From Acidobacteriota bacterium (GTDB taxonomy: Bacteria > Acidobacteriota > Terriglobia > Versatilivoradales > Versatilivoraceae), in the NCBI GenBank assembly GCA_028875575.1, contig JAPPDF010000094.1, positions 1 through 64,000 on the forward strand: DNA of 64,000 nt. Reading direction: 5' to 3'. This document shows, piece after piece, positions 17,716 through 26,131 of this stretch. Both the position numbers and the translations under genes were made by a program. The stretch's first letter is position 1, and each line of letters opens with the position of its first letter. Below the pieces are notes generated by a model. The model searched no databases. It was given only the letters and a program-made list of their open reading frames with translations, and was not told the DNA's origin.

Positions 17716-18381
17716 ATGCTGAGCCAAACCATCGGCAGGATATGCAGAGCCATCCTCAACTTCATGGTCGGGTTGATATCCCGGCTGGGGGTCAGTCCCA
17801 ATGTGCTCACCTTTGTCGGATTTCTGATCACTCTGCTGGCGGCCTGGTTTCTGGCCCAGGGGAGGTTCTTCGATGCCGGAATCGTGATCATATTCTCGGG
17901 CATCTTCGACATGCTGGACGGGCGCCTGGCTCGGATAACCAACAGAGTCACCAAGTTCGGCGCGTTCTTCGACTCGGTCCTGGATCGCTACTCCGATATG
18001 GCCCTCTTCCTGGGACTGCTGATTCACTATGCCCGAGCAGAACAGATGACCTATCTGCTGCTCTCCGGCATCGTCATGATCGGCGCCGTCATGACCAGTT
18101 ATACCCGCGCCCGGGCAGAGTCATTGATCGAGCGCTGCAAGGTCGGCTTCATGGAGCGCCCGGAGCGGCTGGTTCTGATCATCATCGGCGCCCTGTCCGG
18201 CAAGATGGCTCCGGTCCTTTGGGTCATGGCCGTCATGAGCAACCTGACCGTCATCCACCGCATTGTCTACACCTGGAAGCAAGCCCCCCGGGAAAGCCCC
18301 GATGCACAGCCGGCCCCTTCCCCAAGTTCCGATCCCGCCCCGCCGAAACCCCACGAATCCGCGCCACAGAGCCTCCACTGA
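17716..18381 (+). CDS. CDP-alcohol phosphatidyltransferase family protein
   Basis: A 221-residue multi-pass membrane enzyme that joins a CDP-lipid to an alcohol. The catalytic motif is complete and perfectly spaced: D65-x2-D68-G69-x2-A72-R73-x8-G82-x3-D86-x3-D90. The downstream YTRARAESL and CKVGFMERPERL segments are shared with the inositol-phosphate/archaetidylinositol-type synthases, so a phosphoinositide-type product is plausible. A PgsA or PssA role cannot be excluded. It has a Pro-rich tail. It sits just after greA. Confidence 0.87.
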   Translation: MLSQTIGRICRAILNFMVGLISRLGVSPNVLTFVGFLITLLAAWFLAQGRFFDAGIVIIFSGIFDMLDGRLARITNRVTKFGAFFDSVLDRYSDMALFLGLLIHYARAEQMTYLLLSGIVMIGAVMTSYTRARAESLIERCKVGFMERPERLVLIIIGALSGKMAPVLWVMAVMSNLTVIHRIVYTWKQAPRESPDAQPAPSPSSDPAPPKPHESAPQSLH

Positions 18382-18491
18382 TTTCCCATGCGGAAATCTG
18401 ACAAGAGGCTGTATTGGTGTTAAAATATCCTTGATTGTCGGTTTACCAGGATTGGTCACCGGCGGTGATGACCACGAGAGGAGCGAGTTCG

Positions 18492-19502
18492 ATGAAGCGT
18501 AGGCTCAGGCAGCTATTGGCCATGACCTTGGCGGCATTTCTCGGATTCGGGATCCACAGTCCCCTTCTGGCCGAAAAGAAGAAAAAGAAAAAGAAGAATG
18601 CCGACCTGGAGAACGTCGGCAACCGGGAAATCAACAAACGCAGCTTGAACTTCTACTCGATCGAGCGGGAGATCGCCCTGGGCAAGCGGCTATCCATGCA
18701 GATCGAGCAGCAGGTCAAGCTGGTCACCGACCCGGAAATCAATGAGTACGTGAACCGGGTCGGCCAGAACCTGGTTCGCAATTCCGATTCCAAGGTGCCG
18801 TTCACCATCAAGGTGGTGGATTCCGACCAGGTCAATGCTTTCGCTCTGCCCGGCGGATTCTTTTACGTCAACTCCGGGTTGATCACCTCGGCAGACTCGG
18901 AGTCGGAGCTGGCCGGCGTGATGGCCCACGAAATAGCCCACGTCACCGCTCGCCATGGGACCGAGAACGCCACCAAGGGCCAGATCGCCAACTACGCCAT
19001 GCTGCCTTTGATCTTCATGGGCGGCGCCCTCGGTTACGGTCTCTACCAGGCCGCCGGATTCCTGATCCCCCTGCAGTTCCTGCATTTCAGCCGGAAAGCC
19101 GAAACCGAAGCCGATTTTCTGGGGCTGCAGTACCTGTACAAGACCGGGTACGATCCGACCTCCTCGGTTTCCTTCTTCGAGAAGATTCAGTCTCTGGAGA
19201 AAAAGAAGCCGGGCAAGCTGGCCAAGGCTTTTCGGACGCATCCCCCGACCGGCGATCGTATCGTCAAGACCCAGAAGAACATCGCCAACTTGCTCCCGGA
19301 AAAGGATCAGTACGTCATCAACACCTCGGAGTTTGGCCGGATCAAGGCCAAGCTCCTGGCGCTGGAAAATGCCAGCAGACCCAAGAAGGACGAAAAATCG
19401 GGCCGCCCGTCCCTGAAGCGGCGCACTAGCGGGGAAGTGGAGGAAGTCTCGGACGACCCGGCGGACGACGAGGAGCGTCCCACCCTGAAACGCAGGAAGT
19501 AG
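18492..19502 (+). CDS. M48 family metalloprotease, BepA/LoiP-like
   Basis: A 336-residue exported zinc protease. The signal peptide (residues 1-27) is followed by a striking lysine run (nine in ten residues). The zinc site is HEIAH at 146-150, with the third ligand in ETEADFLGLQYL. FRTHPPTGDR is the conserved C-terminal segment seen in periplasmic M48 proteases that police outer-membrane proteins. A charged low-complexity tail ends the protein. GAGGAG precedes the ATG. The gene is followed by a strong terminator. Confidence 0.9.
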   Translation: MKRRLRQLLAMTLAAFLGFGIHSPLLAEKKKKKKKNADLENVGNREINKRSLNFYSIEREIALGKRLSMQIEQQVKLVTDPEINEYVNRVGQNLVRNSDSKVPFTIKVVDSDQVNAFALPGGFFYVNSGLITSADSESELAGVMAHEIAHVTARHGTENATKGQIANYAMLPLIFMGGALGYGLYQAAGFLIPLQFLHFSRKAETEADFLGLQYLYKTGYDPTSSVSFFEKIQSLEKKKPGKLAKAFRTHPPTGDRIVKTQKNIANLLPEKDQYVINTSEFGRIKAKLLALENASRPKKDEKSGRPSLKRRTSGEVEEVSDDPADDEERPTLKRRK

Positions 19503-19524
19503 GGCAACTGCGGAAACACCTAAC

Positions 19525-19564
19525 AAAAAAGCCAGCGACCTTTCGGTTCGCTGGCTTTTTTGTT
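19525..19564 (+). terminator. Bidirectional intrinsic terminator
   Basis: AAAAAAGCCAGCGA and TCGCTGGCTTTTTT are perfect 14-bp arms around a nine-base loop, flanked by A-run and T-run, so it works on both strands. It ends the M48 protease gene on the plus strand and the DUF507 pair on the minus strand. Confidence 0.93.
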
Positions 19565-19591
19565 TGAGGATTCCACAGGAATCGAATCGGG

Positions 19592-19861
19592 CTACAGCTT
19601 CTTCAACTCATCGGCGTAGTATTTGCGATAGAGGATGTCCCACTCCAGGCTGCCTTCGGGAACCGTCTTTTTCTGGGACTCGATCTTCCTTCTGGCTTCC
19701 TGGTCCAGACCCTCCTCCTTCTTCATCTCCTCGTTCAGAATCTTCACGATTTCCAGGCGAATGGTATTCCGGTCCTCGACGAATTCCACCTCGTCGCGAA
19801 CCACAAGCTCATCCGTCACCACATGAGCCAGCTTGTTGATCTTGTCGCGGCTCAAGCGCAT
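19592..19861 (-). CDS. DUF507 family protein, copy 2
   Basis: An 89-residue all-helical protein of the DUF507 family, whose function is unknown. The start MRLSRDKINKLAHVVTDEL and the ARRKIESQKKTVPEGS...YRKYYADELKKL end are family features. It follows its paralogue by six bases and they are surely co-transcribed. The shared terminator lies just downstream. DUF507 pairs are seen in Acidobacteriota and deltaproteobacterial groups, as far as I recall. Confidence 0.85.
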   Translation of the reverse strand: MRLSRDKINKLAHVVTDELVVRDEVEFVEDRNTIRLEIVKILNEEMKKEEGLDQEARRKIESQKKTVPEGSLEWDILYRKYYADELKKL

Positions 19862-19867
19862 GGGGGC

Positions 19868-20146
19868 TTAAAGAATCACCTTCTTTTCCTTGACCAGCCG
19901 GTTCTTCACCATCTTGAACATCTCGTGATAGGACACTCCGGTTTGTCGCATATGTTCCGCGTATTGCTGCAGCAGAGTTCTGGCCTCCTCGTTGATGCGA
20001 TCCTCCACGCTCAGTTCTTCAGCCATCACCGCCAACACCTGATCCCGCAGAGGGGACTGAACGGGAATCTCAATCATTTCCCGCTTGACCAACTCATTCA
20101 CAACCCGCTGCGAGAGGTAGCGGACATATTCCTTTTGCAGCCCCAT
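19868..20146 (-). CDS. DUF507 family protein, copy 1
   Basis: A 92-residue paralogue of the following gene: same length, the same YLSQRVVNEL opening, a DRINEEARTLLQQYAEHMRQTGVSYHEMFKMVKNRLVKEKK end in place of the partner's. Function is unknown. It starts 13 bases downstream of the minus-strand tRNA-Asp gene, so the tRNA genes and the DUF507 pair may share a transcript. Confidence 0.85.
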   Translation of the reverse strand: MGLQKEYVRYLSQRVVNELVKREMIEIPVQSPLRDQVLAVMAEELSVEDRINEEARTLLQQYAEHMRQTGVSYHEMFKMVKNRLVKEKKVIL

Positions 20147-20158
20147 AGGCGCGATAGA

Positions 20159-20235
20159 TGGCGGGGCCGACGGGACTCGAACCCGCGACCTCTGACGTGA
20201 CAGGCCAGCGTTCTAACCAACTGAACTACGACCCC
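20159..20235 (-). tRNA. tRNA-Asp (anticodon GTC)
   Basis: A full cloverleaf can be drawn: acceptor GGGGTCG/CGGCCCC, D-arm GTTCAGTTGGTTAGAAC, anticodon loop CTGTCAC, T-loop TTCGAGT. The discriminator is G, as expected for tRNA-Asp. The 3' CCA is encoded in the DNA. It is 77 nt long. Confidence 0.97.
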
Positions 20236-20255
20236 GCGTAAATGACGCCTCACCC

Positions 20256-20331
20256 TGGTGGGCGGTACTGGGCTCGAACCAGTGACCCCATCCTTGTAAG
20301 GGATGTGCTCTCCCAGCTGAGCTAACCGCCC
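20256..20331 (-). tRNA. tRNA-Val (anticodon TAC)
   Basis: Acceptor GGGCGGT/ACCGCCC, D-arm GCTCAGCTGGGAGAGC, anticodon loop CTTACAA and T-arm CTGGTTCGAGCCCAG are all present. The 3' CCA is encoded. It lies 20 bases upstream of tRNA-Asp on the same strand, so the two are probably processed from one transcript. Confidence 0.97.
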
Positions 20332-20525
20332 GTTACAGCCCGGCGAGCCCGGCTCAAAACGGACTGGAATATACAATGGTTGGTACCCGAAGTCAAGGAA
20401 CCGAACCGGGGCGTCAGGGCGCGGCAAAGTGCGGGAGAGAATGGCGGCCACTGCCATCTCCAACGATCCTCAAGCGGACCTTGACAGCCCTGAGAGTTGC
20501 CTCTAAGATAGCTCAGTTTTTGCGG

Positions 20526-20601
20526 GGGCCGTTAGCTCAGTTGGTAGAGCATCTCCCTTTTAAGGAGAGGGTCGCTGGTTCGAGCCCAGCACGGCTCACC
20601 A
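20526..20601 (+). tRNA. tRNA-Lys (anticodon TTT)
   Basis: Acceptor GGGCCGT/ACGGCTC (one G-T pair), D-arm GCTCAGTTGGTAGAGC, anticodon loop CTTTTAA with stem TCTCC/GGAGA, T-arm CTGGTTCGAGCCCAG. The 3' CCA is encoded. It is divergent from the Val-Asp pair, and tRNA-Glu follows 71 bases later. Confidence 0.97.
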
Positions 20602-20672
20602 GACCCAACCAATGACCGCAACCTGCAGCCGGCCTGACCGCCACACGGGCTGCCTGCCGAACCCACCTCCAC

Positions 20673-20750
20673 GTCCCGTTCGTCTAGTCTGGCCTAGGAC
20701 ACCGCCCTTTCACGGCGGCAACAGGGGTTCAAATCCCCTACGGGACGCCA
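20673..20750 (+). tRNA. tRNA-Glu (anticodon TTC)
   Basis: Acceptor GTCCCGT/ACGGGAC, D-arm GTCTAGTCTGGCCTAGGAC, anticodon loop CTTTCAC with stem CCGCC/GGCGG, T-arm AGGGGTTCAAATCCCCT. The 3' CCA is encoded. It ends 12 bases from the stop codon of the convergent membrane-protein gene. Confidence 0.96.
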
Positions 20751-20762
20751 TATTTGTCGATT

Positions 20763-22034
20763 TCAGTAATCGATCCATCCCGCCGAGCGCATGGCCAGAT
20801 GCAGCCAGGAGGAACTCCAGGGGCCCGGGCGTCCGATCTCCTTGTGCCCGCTCATGGCAAAGCCAATCGAGGCGAGCGAGACGATCAACAGCAGATAGGC
20901 AATCCACCTGTAGCGACGGATGGGCAAAACCTGTCGGACGACCGCGGGGAGCGTGAGCAACCAGAAGGGGATCAACCAGAAAAGCCACCGCGCACCCTGG
21001 CAATTCCCTCCGTAGTTGTTGGTGTGCAGCGTGTAGAAGACCACCATGGCCGCGGTGAGCACCGCCCCCAACCGGTGAATTCCCTGCAACCTGTCTTTGA
21101 CGAAGAATCCGGCAAAGGAGAGGATGAACACCGGGGTCAGGCTCAGAATTCCGTGGTGCCCCAGGATGAGATTGAACAGGTAGAACCACTTGGGGTCGTC
21201 GGCAGCGTCGATTCCCTTGGGTTGGTTCCAATAACTCCCTTCGTATTGGTAGAGCGGCGTATCGAAGTACAGGTAGTAAGGAAGCAACCCGCCGGTCGAC
21301 AGGTAAAGCGTAATCATGAAGGCGGCGCCCAACAGGACGGCAGGCGGCAGAAACCAGGTGGCCGTGGCTTTGGGGGATGTCCGAAACAGCCATCCCATCA
21401 CAACCAGAGCCAGGGGCAAGGCCAGCATCTCGTTGGCCACGGCCCAGGCGGAGAACAACCCGCAGACCGCGAAGTACTTCCACTCTCTCTGCCCTTCATA
21501 GACAATCCGAATGAAACAGTAGAGCGCGAAGAAGACGGCGATGGCCGCCATGGTGTGGTTGTTGAGCGTTACGCTGTAGGCCGTCAGATAGGTGCCCAGG
21601 CCGGCGGCGCAAAGACAGTAGAGAACGGTGGAGGTGTCAAAGCCCAGCCTTTGAAGCAGGCGGGAGTAGAGCACCAGCAGCCAGGCAAAAGGGATCAGAT
21701 TGACCAGGACCAGCACGAACCGCACGATAAAGTCCTGGTTTTCCGGAAGTGTCATTCCGGTTACCGGGCCGATGGCCCAGACCAGGCCCGCGATCAGAGT
21801 CGGCATCAGGGCCGGCTTGCTGGAATAGAAATGGTCCCCGCGTTTGACCTTGTCGATGGTCGGGTAGGGAGTCTCGTCAATGACGTAGCCCTGTCCGGCG
21901 TTCAGACTCCAGACCGTGCTCCAGCGGGACCTGTCGTTGGAGCTGGAAACAGGTTGCAGCCGAAGCAGCGATCCAAAGATCAGTCCGACGGCCACCAAAA
22001 CGATCAGCGAGGTGAAATTGCCTTGGTTGTTCAT
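20763..22034 (-). CDS. Polytopic membrane protein, possible glycosyltransferase
   Basis: A 423-residue protein with about ten hydrophobic segments. I do not recognise a defined family. An early periplasmic-looking loop (GYVIDETPYPTIDKVKRGDHFYSSKP) with acidic residues after the first helix recalls the GT-C/PMT-type glycosyltransferases that use polyprenyl-phosphate sugars. The neighbouring GT2 enzyme would make such a donor, which supports this guess. The start is the ATG at the first hydrophobic helix; the open frame upstream is non-conserved and overlaps the next gene. The Shine-Dalgarno sequence is weak. Confidence 0.6.
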   Translation of the reverse strand: MNNQGNFTSLIVLVAVGLIFGSLLRLQPVSSSNDRSRWSTVWSLNAGQGYVIDETPYPTIDKVKRGDHFYSSKPALMPTLIAGLVWAIGPVTGMTLPENQDFIVRFVLVLVNLIPFAWLLVLYSRLLQRLGFDTSTVLYCLCAAGLGTYLTAYSVTLNNHTMAAIAVFFALYCFIRIVYEGQREWKYFAVCGLFSAWAVANEMLALPLALVVMGWLFRTSPKATATWFLPPAVLLGAAFMITLYLSTGGLLPYYLYFDTPLYQYEGSYWNQPKGIDAADDPKWFYLFNLILGHHGILSLTPVFILSFAGFFVKDRLQGIHRLGAVLTAAMVVFYTLHTNNYGGNCQGARWLFWLIPFWLLTLPAVVRQVLPIRRYRWIAYLLLIVSLASIGFAMSGHKEIGRPGPWSSSWLHLAMRSAGWIDY

Positions 22035-22108
22035 GATTTTGCGCAGGGCTTGGCCTTCGCAACTTCGGATTGTATCCGCTGATCCGATGAAGAGTAGGGC
22101 CTGCCCCC

Positions 22109-23053
22109 TCAGGGCTCGCCGATCCTTTCGGAGATGCTGTAGGGGAGCGGGTCCCCCTGCCCGAACCTCGAACCTGCAGAGGTGATGAGTTCCGCCAGGA
22201 TGCCCAGGGTCATCATCTGCCCCCCCACGACCAGGGCGGCCACCGAGTAGATCAGCAGGGGCCGGGAGCCGATGGGCTCCCCACCCGAGAACCACACGCC
22301 GGCCAGATAGGCCAATCCCAATACCCCCGCGGCAAAGGCCAGCAGTCCCACCCCGCCCAGCAGATGGATGGGACGCTGCCGGAAGCTGCCCAGAAAGCCC
22401 AGGGTCGAGAGGTCCAGCAACCCCGTCAAGAGTCGGGACGCCCCGTATTTCGAGCGACCGAAGAGCCGGGGTCTATGCAGTGTTTCAATTTCGGTGACAC
22501 GGAATCCGCTCCGATGAGCCAGCAAGGTGATGAAGCGGTGCAATTCCCCGAACAGGCGGATCTCCTCGACCACCTCGGACCGGTAGCATTTCAGGCCGCA
22601 GTTGTGATCATGCAACTTCAGGCCACTGAAGATTCCGACCAGCCAGTTGAACAGGAGGCTTGGAATCCGCTTGTGCCAGGGATCGAAGCGCTCCCTTCTC
22701 CAGGCTGAAACCAGGTCGAAGCCCTCCTCGAGCTTCTGAATCAGCCGGGGGATCGAGGCGGGATCGTCCTGCAAGTCGGCGTCAAGCGTGATCACCACAT
22801 CGCCTCGGACACTGGCGAATGCGGCGTTGAGGGCTGCTGCCTTGCCAAAGTTTCGGCGAAAGCGAATGCCTCGCACTCGGGCATCCCTCTCGGCCAGGGC
22901 CACGATCCTGGACCAGGTGCCATCGGTGGACCCATCATCCACCAAGATGATTTCAGCCTGCAGGGCGGCCGCCTCCAGCACCGAGTCGATCTCCCGGTGG
23001 AGAGGTTCCAGGCTGTCCTCTTCGTTGCGGGCGGGGATCACGATACTAAGCAT
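22109..23053 (-). CDS. GT2 family polyprenyl-phosphate glycosyltransferase
   Basis: A 314-residue protein of the DPM1/GtrB/ArnC type. The catalytic domain (residues 1-225) has LSIVIPARNEEDSL, VDDGSTDGTW and ITLDADLQDDPASIP (the DxD region). LFGRSKYGASRLLTGLLDL is the conserved amphipathic/interface segment. Two C-terminal transmembrane helices follow (about 233-255 and 265-290). It probably loads a sugar onto undecaprenyl phosphate. Its start overlaps the preceding flippase-like gene by eight bases. Confidence 0.9.
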   Translation of the reverse strand: MLSIVIPARNEEDSLEPLHREIDSVLEAAALQAEIILVDDGSTDGTWSRIVALAERDARVRGIRFRRNFGKAAALNAAFASVRGDVVITLDADLQDDPASIPRLIQKLEEGFDLVSAWRRERFDPWHKRIPSLLFNWLVGIFSGLKLHDHNCGLKCYRSEVVEEIRLFGELHRFITLLAHRSGFRVTEIETLHRPRLFGRSKYGASRLLTGLLDLSTLGFLGSFRQRPIHLLGGVGLLAFAAGVLGLAYLAGVWFSGGEPIGSRPLLIYSVAALVVGGQMMTLGILAELITSAGSRFGQGDPLPYSISERIGEP

Positions 23054-23975
23054 GCGGTCCCCCTGTCTTTCTCAGGCCATAGAGGACGCCCGCCATCCCC
23101 AACTCGCCGCAAACCTGCAAGCCCCTGGCCGCAACCGCAACCAGCGCCGCCGGTCCTTCCCCTACCGATGGGCCCAGGGCCTGCACCAGCAGCCATTCGC
23201 GAACCCCCAAACCCGCCGGAGCCACCAGGACCACGAACCCGGCGGCAACCGCCAGCCCCGAAGCCGCTCCCGCCAACACCACTTCACTCGGCCCGGGGTA
23301 GTGCACTCCGATGCCGGCTCCCGCCAGGGGAAAGCTGGCGCCGGCCAGGATCCAGCCCAGAATCAGCAGAGGAGTCGCTTTCCAGAACACCCTCCAGGAA
23401 GGCACCGGCAAGGGTTGTTCCTCACTGCCCGATCCCCAACCTGCCACTTTGGCAATCCAACCGGATACCGGGGGATGGGAAGCAACCAACAGCGCCGCGG
23501 AAAGACCAAGCGCCAGCCACAGCAGGACCGTATCGCCACCCAGGAGCAGCAACACCAGAAAAGAGAGCAGCGCCCCGGAACCCATCACGTTAAAGGTTTC
23601 GTAGACGCTGGAGGCGGTCACCGCCCTGAAGCTCAAGCGGTTCTTTCCGATCAGTCCGTATCGGATCAGAATCACCCAGGCCTTGCCGGGAACATACTTG
23701 CCCAATTGACTGACAAAATAGGCGAAATGGCAATCCAATCGGGGCAGTTTCCCTCCAAGCGCGCCCACCCCCCGCCGCCAGAACTCGGCAAACACGGCCA
23801 TTCCCACCAGGTAGCAGAGCAGGCTGAGGCCTAGAATCGGTGCCGAATACCGGACCTGGGAGGACTCCATCCTGGACAGCGATCCCAATACCTCGTTCCC
23901 CGCGGCCACGAGGACCGCGATCCCCAGTACCACCTTGGCCAGGGAAAGAAGGAATTGCTTGAGCCTGGAGTTCAT
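23046..23975 (-). CDS. LPG synthase TM-region family protein (UPF0104-like)
   Basis: A 309-residue multi-pass membrane protein of the lysylphosphatidylglycerol synthase transmembrane superfamily, often encoded with GT2 enzymes. The conserved YFVSQLGKYVPGKAW segment is present (family FxxxxxxxxxPGG/KxG). It lacks the soluble aminoacyl-transferase domain, so it is not a full MprF. Flippase or lipid-transport roles are proposed for relatives. It heads a three-gene minus-strand cluster with the GT2 and the membrane protein. Confidence 0.75.
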   Translation of the reverse strand: MNSRLKQFLLSLAKVVLGIAVLVAAGNEVLGSLSRMESSQVRYSAPILGLSLLCYLVGMAVFAEFWRRGVGALGGKLPRLDCHFAYFVSQLGKYVPGKAWVILIRYGLIGKNRLSFRAVTASSVYETFNVMGSGALLSFLVLLLLGGDTVLLWLALGLSAALLVASHPPVSGWIAKVAGWGSGSEEQPLPVPSWRVFWKATPLLILGWILAGASFPLAGAGIGVHYPGPSEVVLAGAASGLAVAAGFVVLVAPAGLGVREWLLVQALGPSVGEGPAALVAVAARGLQVCGELGMAGVLYGLRKTGGPHA

Positions 23976-24568
23976 GAGGTCGGCCGAAGGGGAATGAGGA
24001 TCGAGCCGGGGGACGGCGGCGTCTCGATGCCGAAGGAGCGTCCCGAACGAATCAATGGGGACCCGACGGGATGGAGTCGACCGTTTCCTTTAGGGCAAGC
24101 GGCCCGGTGAAATCTATAGGATTCAAGCCATTCCGGCAAGCCACCGTCTGCGTGAGCATTGTGGCACACCCGTCGCCACTCGCCAAAAGATCTCCTCGTT
24201 CCGGGTGCCCGACAATCTTACGAGGAAGAGAGGGACTATTTACATCGATGAACAGGATTTACGGGATTCGGTTTTAGGAGTCTGGCGTCCTGTAACCCTG
24301 GGCATCCCTAAACCTTAACCGGATCATCTGCCAAGCCGGTTTCTCGTGCAGGACCCTCTCGTCCTGTCCATCCTGGGCATCCTGTGCATCGATTTTCATA
24401 ATGAGGAAAATTCGATCCTCGGCGCCGACCCAGTGCCCCCCACTGCATCAGCACTGACCTGGTGGGAGGAATATCCCTCCGTGCCGAATTTTCCGTGGCG
24501 TAACCAGCCCCCTTGTCCCTATAGTGGGTCTTGCCCCCATTTCACCAGTCCAGCACGGAGGTCGCCCC
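23976..24568. other. Non-coding region upstream of the beta-propeller gene
   Basis: Nearly 600 bp without a supported gene. It holds the ACAGGAT-rich palindromic element described separately (24243-24395). The last bases provide GGAGGT for the beta-propeller gene. Confidence 0.5.
24243..24395. repeat. ACAGGAT-type imperfect palindromic intergenic element
   Basis: The left arm CATCGATGAACAGGAT (24243-24258) matches the right arm at 24379-24394 (ATCCTGTGCATCGAT read in reverse complement) with one mismatch. Degenerate ACAGGAT/ATCCTGT units recur between and beside the arms (for example CCTGTCCATCCTGGGCATCCTG at 24363-24384). Families of repeats built from ACAGGAT units are common between genes in several environmental phyla; their role is unknown. 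Confidence 0.5.
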
Positions 24569-25867
24569 ATGTCCGGTCGGTACCTGTCAATTACCCTGGC
24601 CCTGTTCCTGACGGCCGTTATCGCCGTCGAGGTCGAAACCGCCGGCCCTCTCCCGGGCAGTCCGTCCCGGGACGGCATCCACATGATACTTTCCGGCGGA
24701 GAAGCCAATCGATACTGGTCCCGCTGGCGAGGTCCGACCGGCCAGGGCCTGGCGGTGGGAACGGGCTACCCCGATACCTGGTCGGCCACCCAAAACGTCT
24801 TGTGGCAGGTCGAGGTACCGGGGCGAGGCAATTCCTCCCCGATCGTGTGGGCGGACCGGATCTTTCTGACCACGGCCCGGGATGGCGGAAAACTCCCCTC
24901 GGTCTTGTGCTATCGGCGATCCGACGGAAAGCTCCTCTGGGAATCCACCCTCCCTGCAGGCGAGCCCGGCAAGGTCTACTGGAAAAACTCTCACGCCTCG
25001 GGCACGCCGGTCACCGACGGGCAAATCGTCTACGCCTCCTTCGGAAACCAGGGGCTGGCGGCCGTGGATTTCCAGGGGAAGGTCGTGTGGCGCCACAGCC
25101 TGGGAACGATCCAGAACTACCACGGGTCGGCCGGCTCGCCGGTTCTTTACAAGGACAAGGTCTACCTTTACGAGGACCAGCGCCAGGGGGCCTTCGTGGC
25201 CGCGTTCGACAAGCGGACCGGCAAGACGCTCTGGAAGACCGAACGCAAGGCCAGCGTCGGCTGGGGCACGCCCATCGTCATCCGGGCCGGAGACCGCGAC
25301 GAGCTGATTGTCAGCAGCCAGGCGCGGGTCACCGCTTACAATCCGGATAGCGGCAAGGCGCTCTGGCACTGCGAGGGCAATCTGGCCGAGGTCATCCCCA
25401 CTCCGGTAGTGGGTCACGGGCTGGTTTTCTGTGTGTCGGGCCGGGCCGGGCCAACGCTGGCGATCCGTCCGGGCGGGTCGGGGGATGTCACCCAGACCCA
25501 CCTGGCCTGGAAGCAGTCCAAGGGAGCCTCCTTCGTCCCCTCGCCACTGCTCTACGACGACCTGTTGTACCAGGTGAACGACATGGTGAGCGTGGCCACC
25601 TGCTATCAGGCCGTCACCGGGAAGGTTCTCTGGCAGGGCCGCCTGGGCGAGCCCAAGTCAGAGGGTTTCTCTGCTTCCCCTGTTGGAGTGGACGGCAAGG
25701 TGTTCTTCACCAACGACGCCGGCGAGACCTTCGTGCTCAAGGCGGGAAAAACCTTCGAGCTGCTCCGGGTGAATCGACTGGAGGCCCCCGTGCTGGCATC
25801 CCCTGCCCTGGTGGAGGGCCGCTGGTACTTCAGAACCGACCGGCACTTGCTGGCAATTGGGAACTGA
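24569..25867 (+). CDS. Secreted PQQ-type beta-propeller (outer-membrane assembly-like) protein
   Basis: A 432-residue exported protein (signal peptide about residues 1-24) made of beta-propeller blades of the PQQ-dehydrogenase/BamB type. Blade signatures recur: YRRSDGKLLWEST, AFDKRTGKTLWKTE, AYNPDSGKALWHCE, CYQAVTGKVLWQGRLG. It begins with SRWRGPTGQGLA, typical of PQQ-repeat proteins of Planctomycetes and Acidobacteria. No enzyme-specific cofactor ligands are seen, so a binding or scaffold role is likelier. GGAGGT precedes the ATG. Its stop codon abuts the first MITE-like repeat. Confidence 0.82.
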   Translation: MSGRYLSITLALFLTAVIAVEVETAGPLPGSPSRDGIHMILSGGEANRYWSRWRGPTGQGLAVGTGYPDTWSATQNVLWQVEVPGRGNSSPIVWADRIFLTTARDGGKLPSVLCYRRSDGKLLWESTLPAGEPGKVYWKNSHASGTPVTDGQIVYASFGNQGLAAVDFQGKVVWRHSLGTIQNYHGSAGSPVLYKDKVYLYEDQRQGAFVAAFDKRTGKTLWKTERKASVGWGTPIVIRAGDRDELIVSSQARVTAYNPDSGKALWHCEGNLAEVIPTPVVGHGLVFCVSGRAGPTLAIRPGGSGDVTQTHLAWKQSKGASFVPSPLLYDDLLYQVNDMVSVATCYQAVTGKVLWQGRLGEPKSEGFSASPVGVDGKVFFTNDAGETFVLKAGKTFELLRVNRLEAPVLASPALVEGRWYFRTDRHLLAIGN

Positions 25868-25989
25868 CAGGGGGACGTTGTTGAATATCTGGAATAACTT
25901 CGGTCAATGGGCGGCGGACACTGTTGAATAACCGGAATTCAGAAACCGCCGATCCAAGTAATTCCAGTAATTCAACAACGTCCCCTACT
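25867..25989. repeat. MITE-like palindromic element, copy 1
   Basis: A 123-bp element whose ends form terminal inverted repeats of about 30 bp (GGGGACGTTGTTGAAT at the left, its reverse complement before TACT at the right) with three mismatches. An internal shorter palindrome (GGCGGCGGA/ACCGCCGATCC region) lies between. It is about 94% identical to copy 2 at 27145-27267, in the same orientation. It carries no coding sequence, which fits a miniature inverted-repeat element moved by a transposase encoded elsewhere. Confidence 0.85.
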
Positions 25990-26131
25990 ACCCACGAGTG
26001 GCCAAAGAATTCAAGAACAGTGAATTATCAATCCAGGTGGTCAAAAATCACGGCTATCAGTTTAAAAGACTCACGAACCAGCCTCCCGGCTTCAACGTCT
26101 GTTGCAAGATTCATGACTTTCTTCTATTCGT

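Noticed and set aside
20763..22295. Longer version of the membrane-protein gene beginning at 22295
   Set aside because: The extra N-terminal part is low-complexity, overlaps the end of the GT2 gene and precedes the natural first membrane helix.
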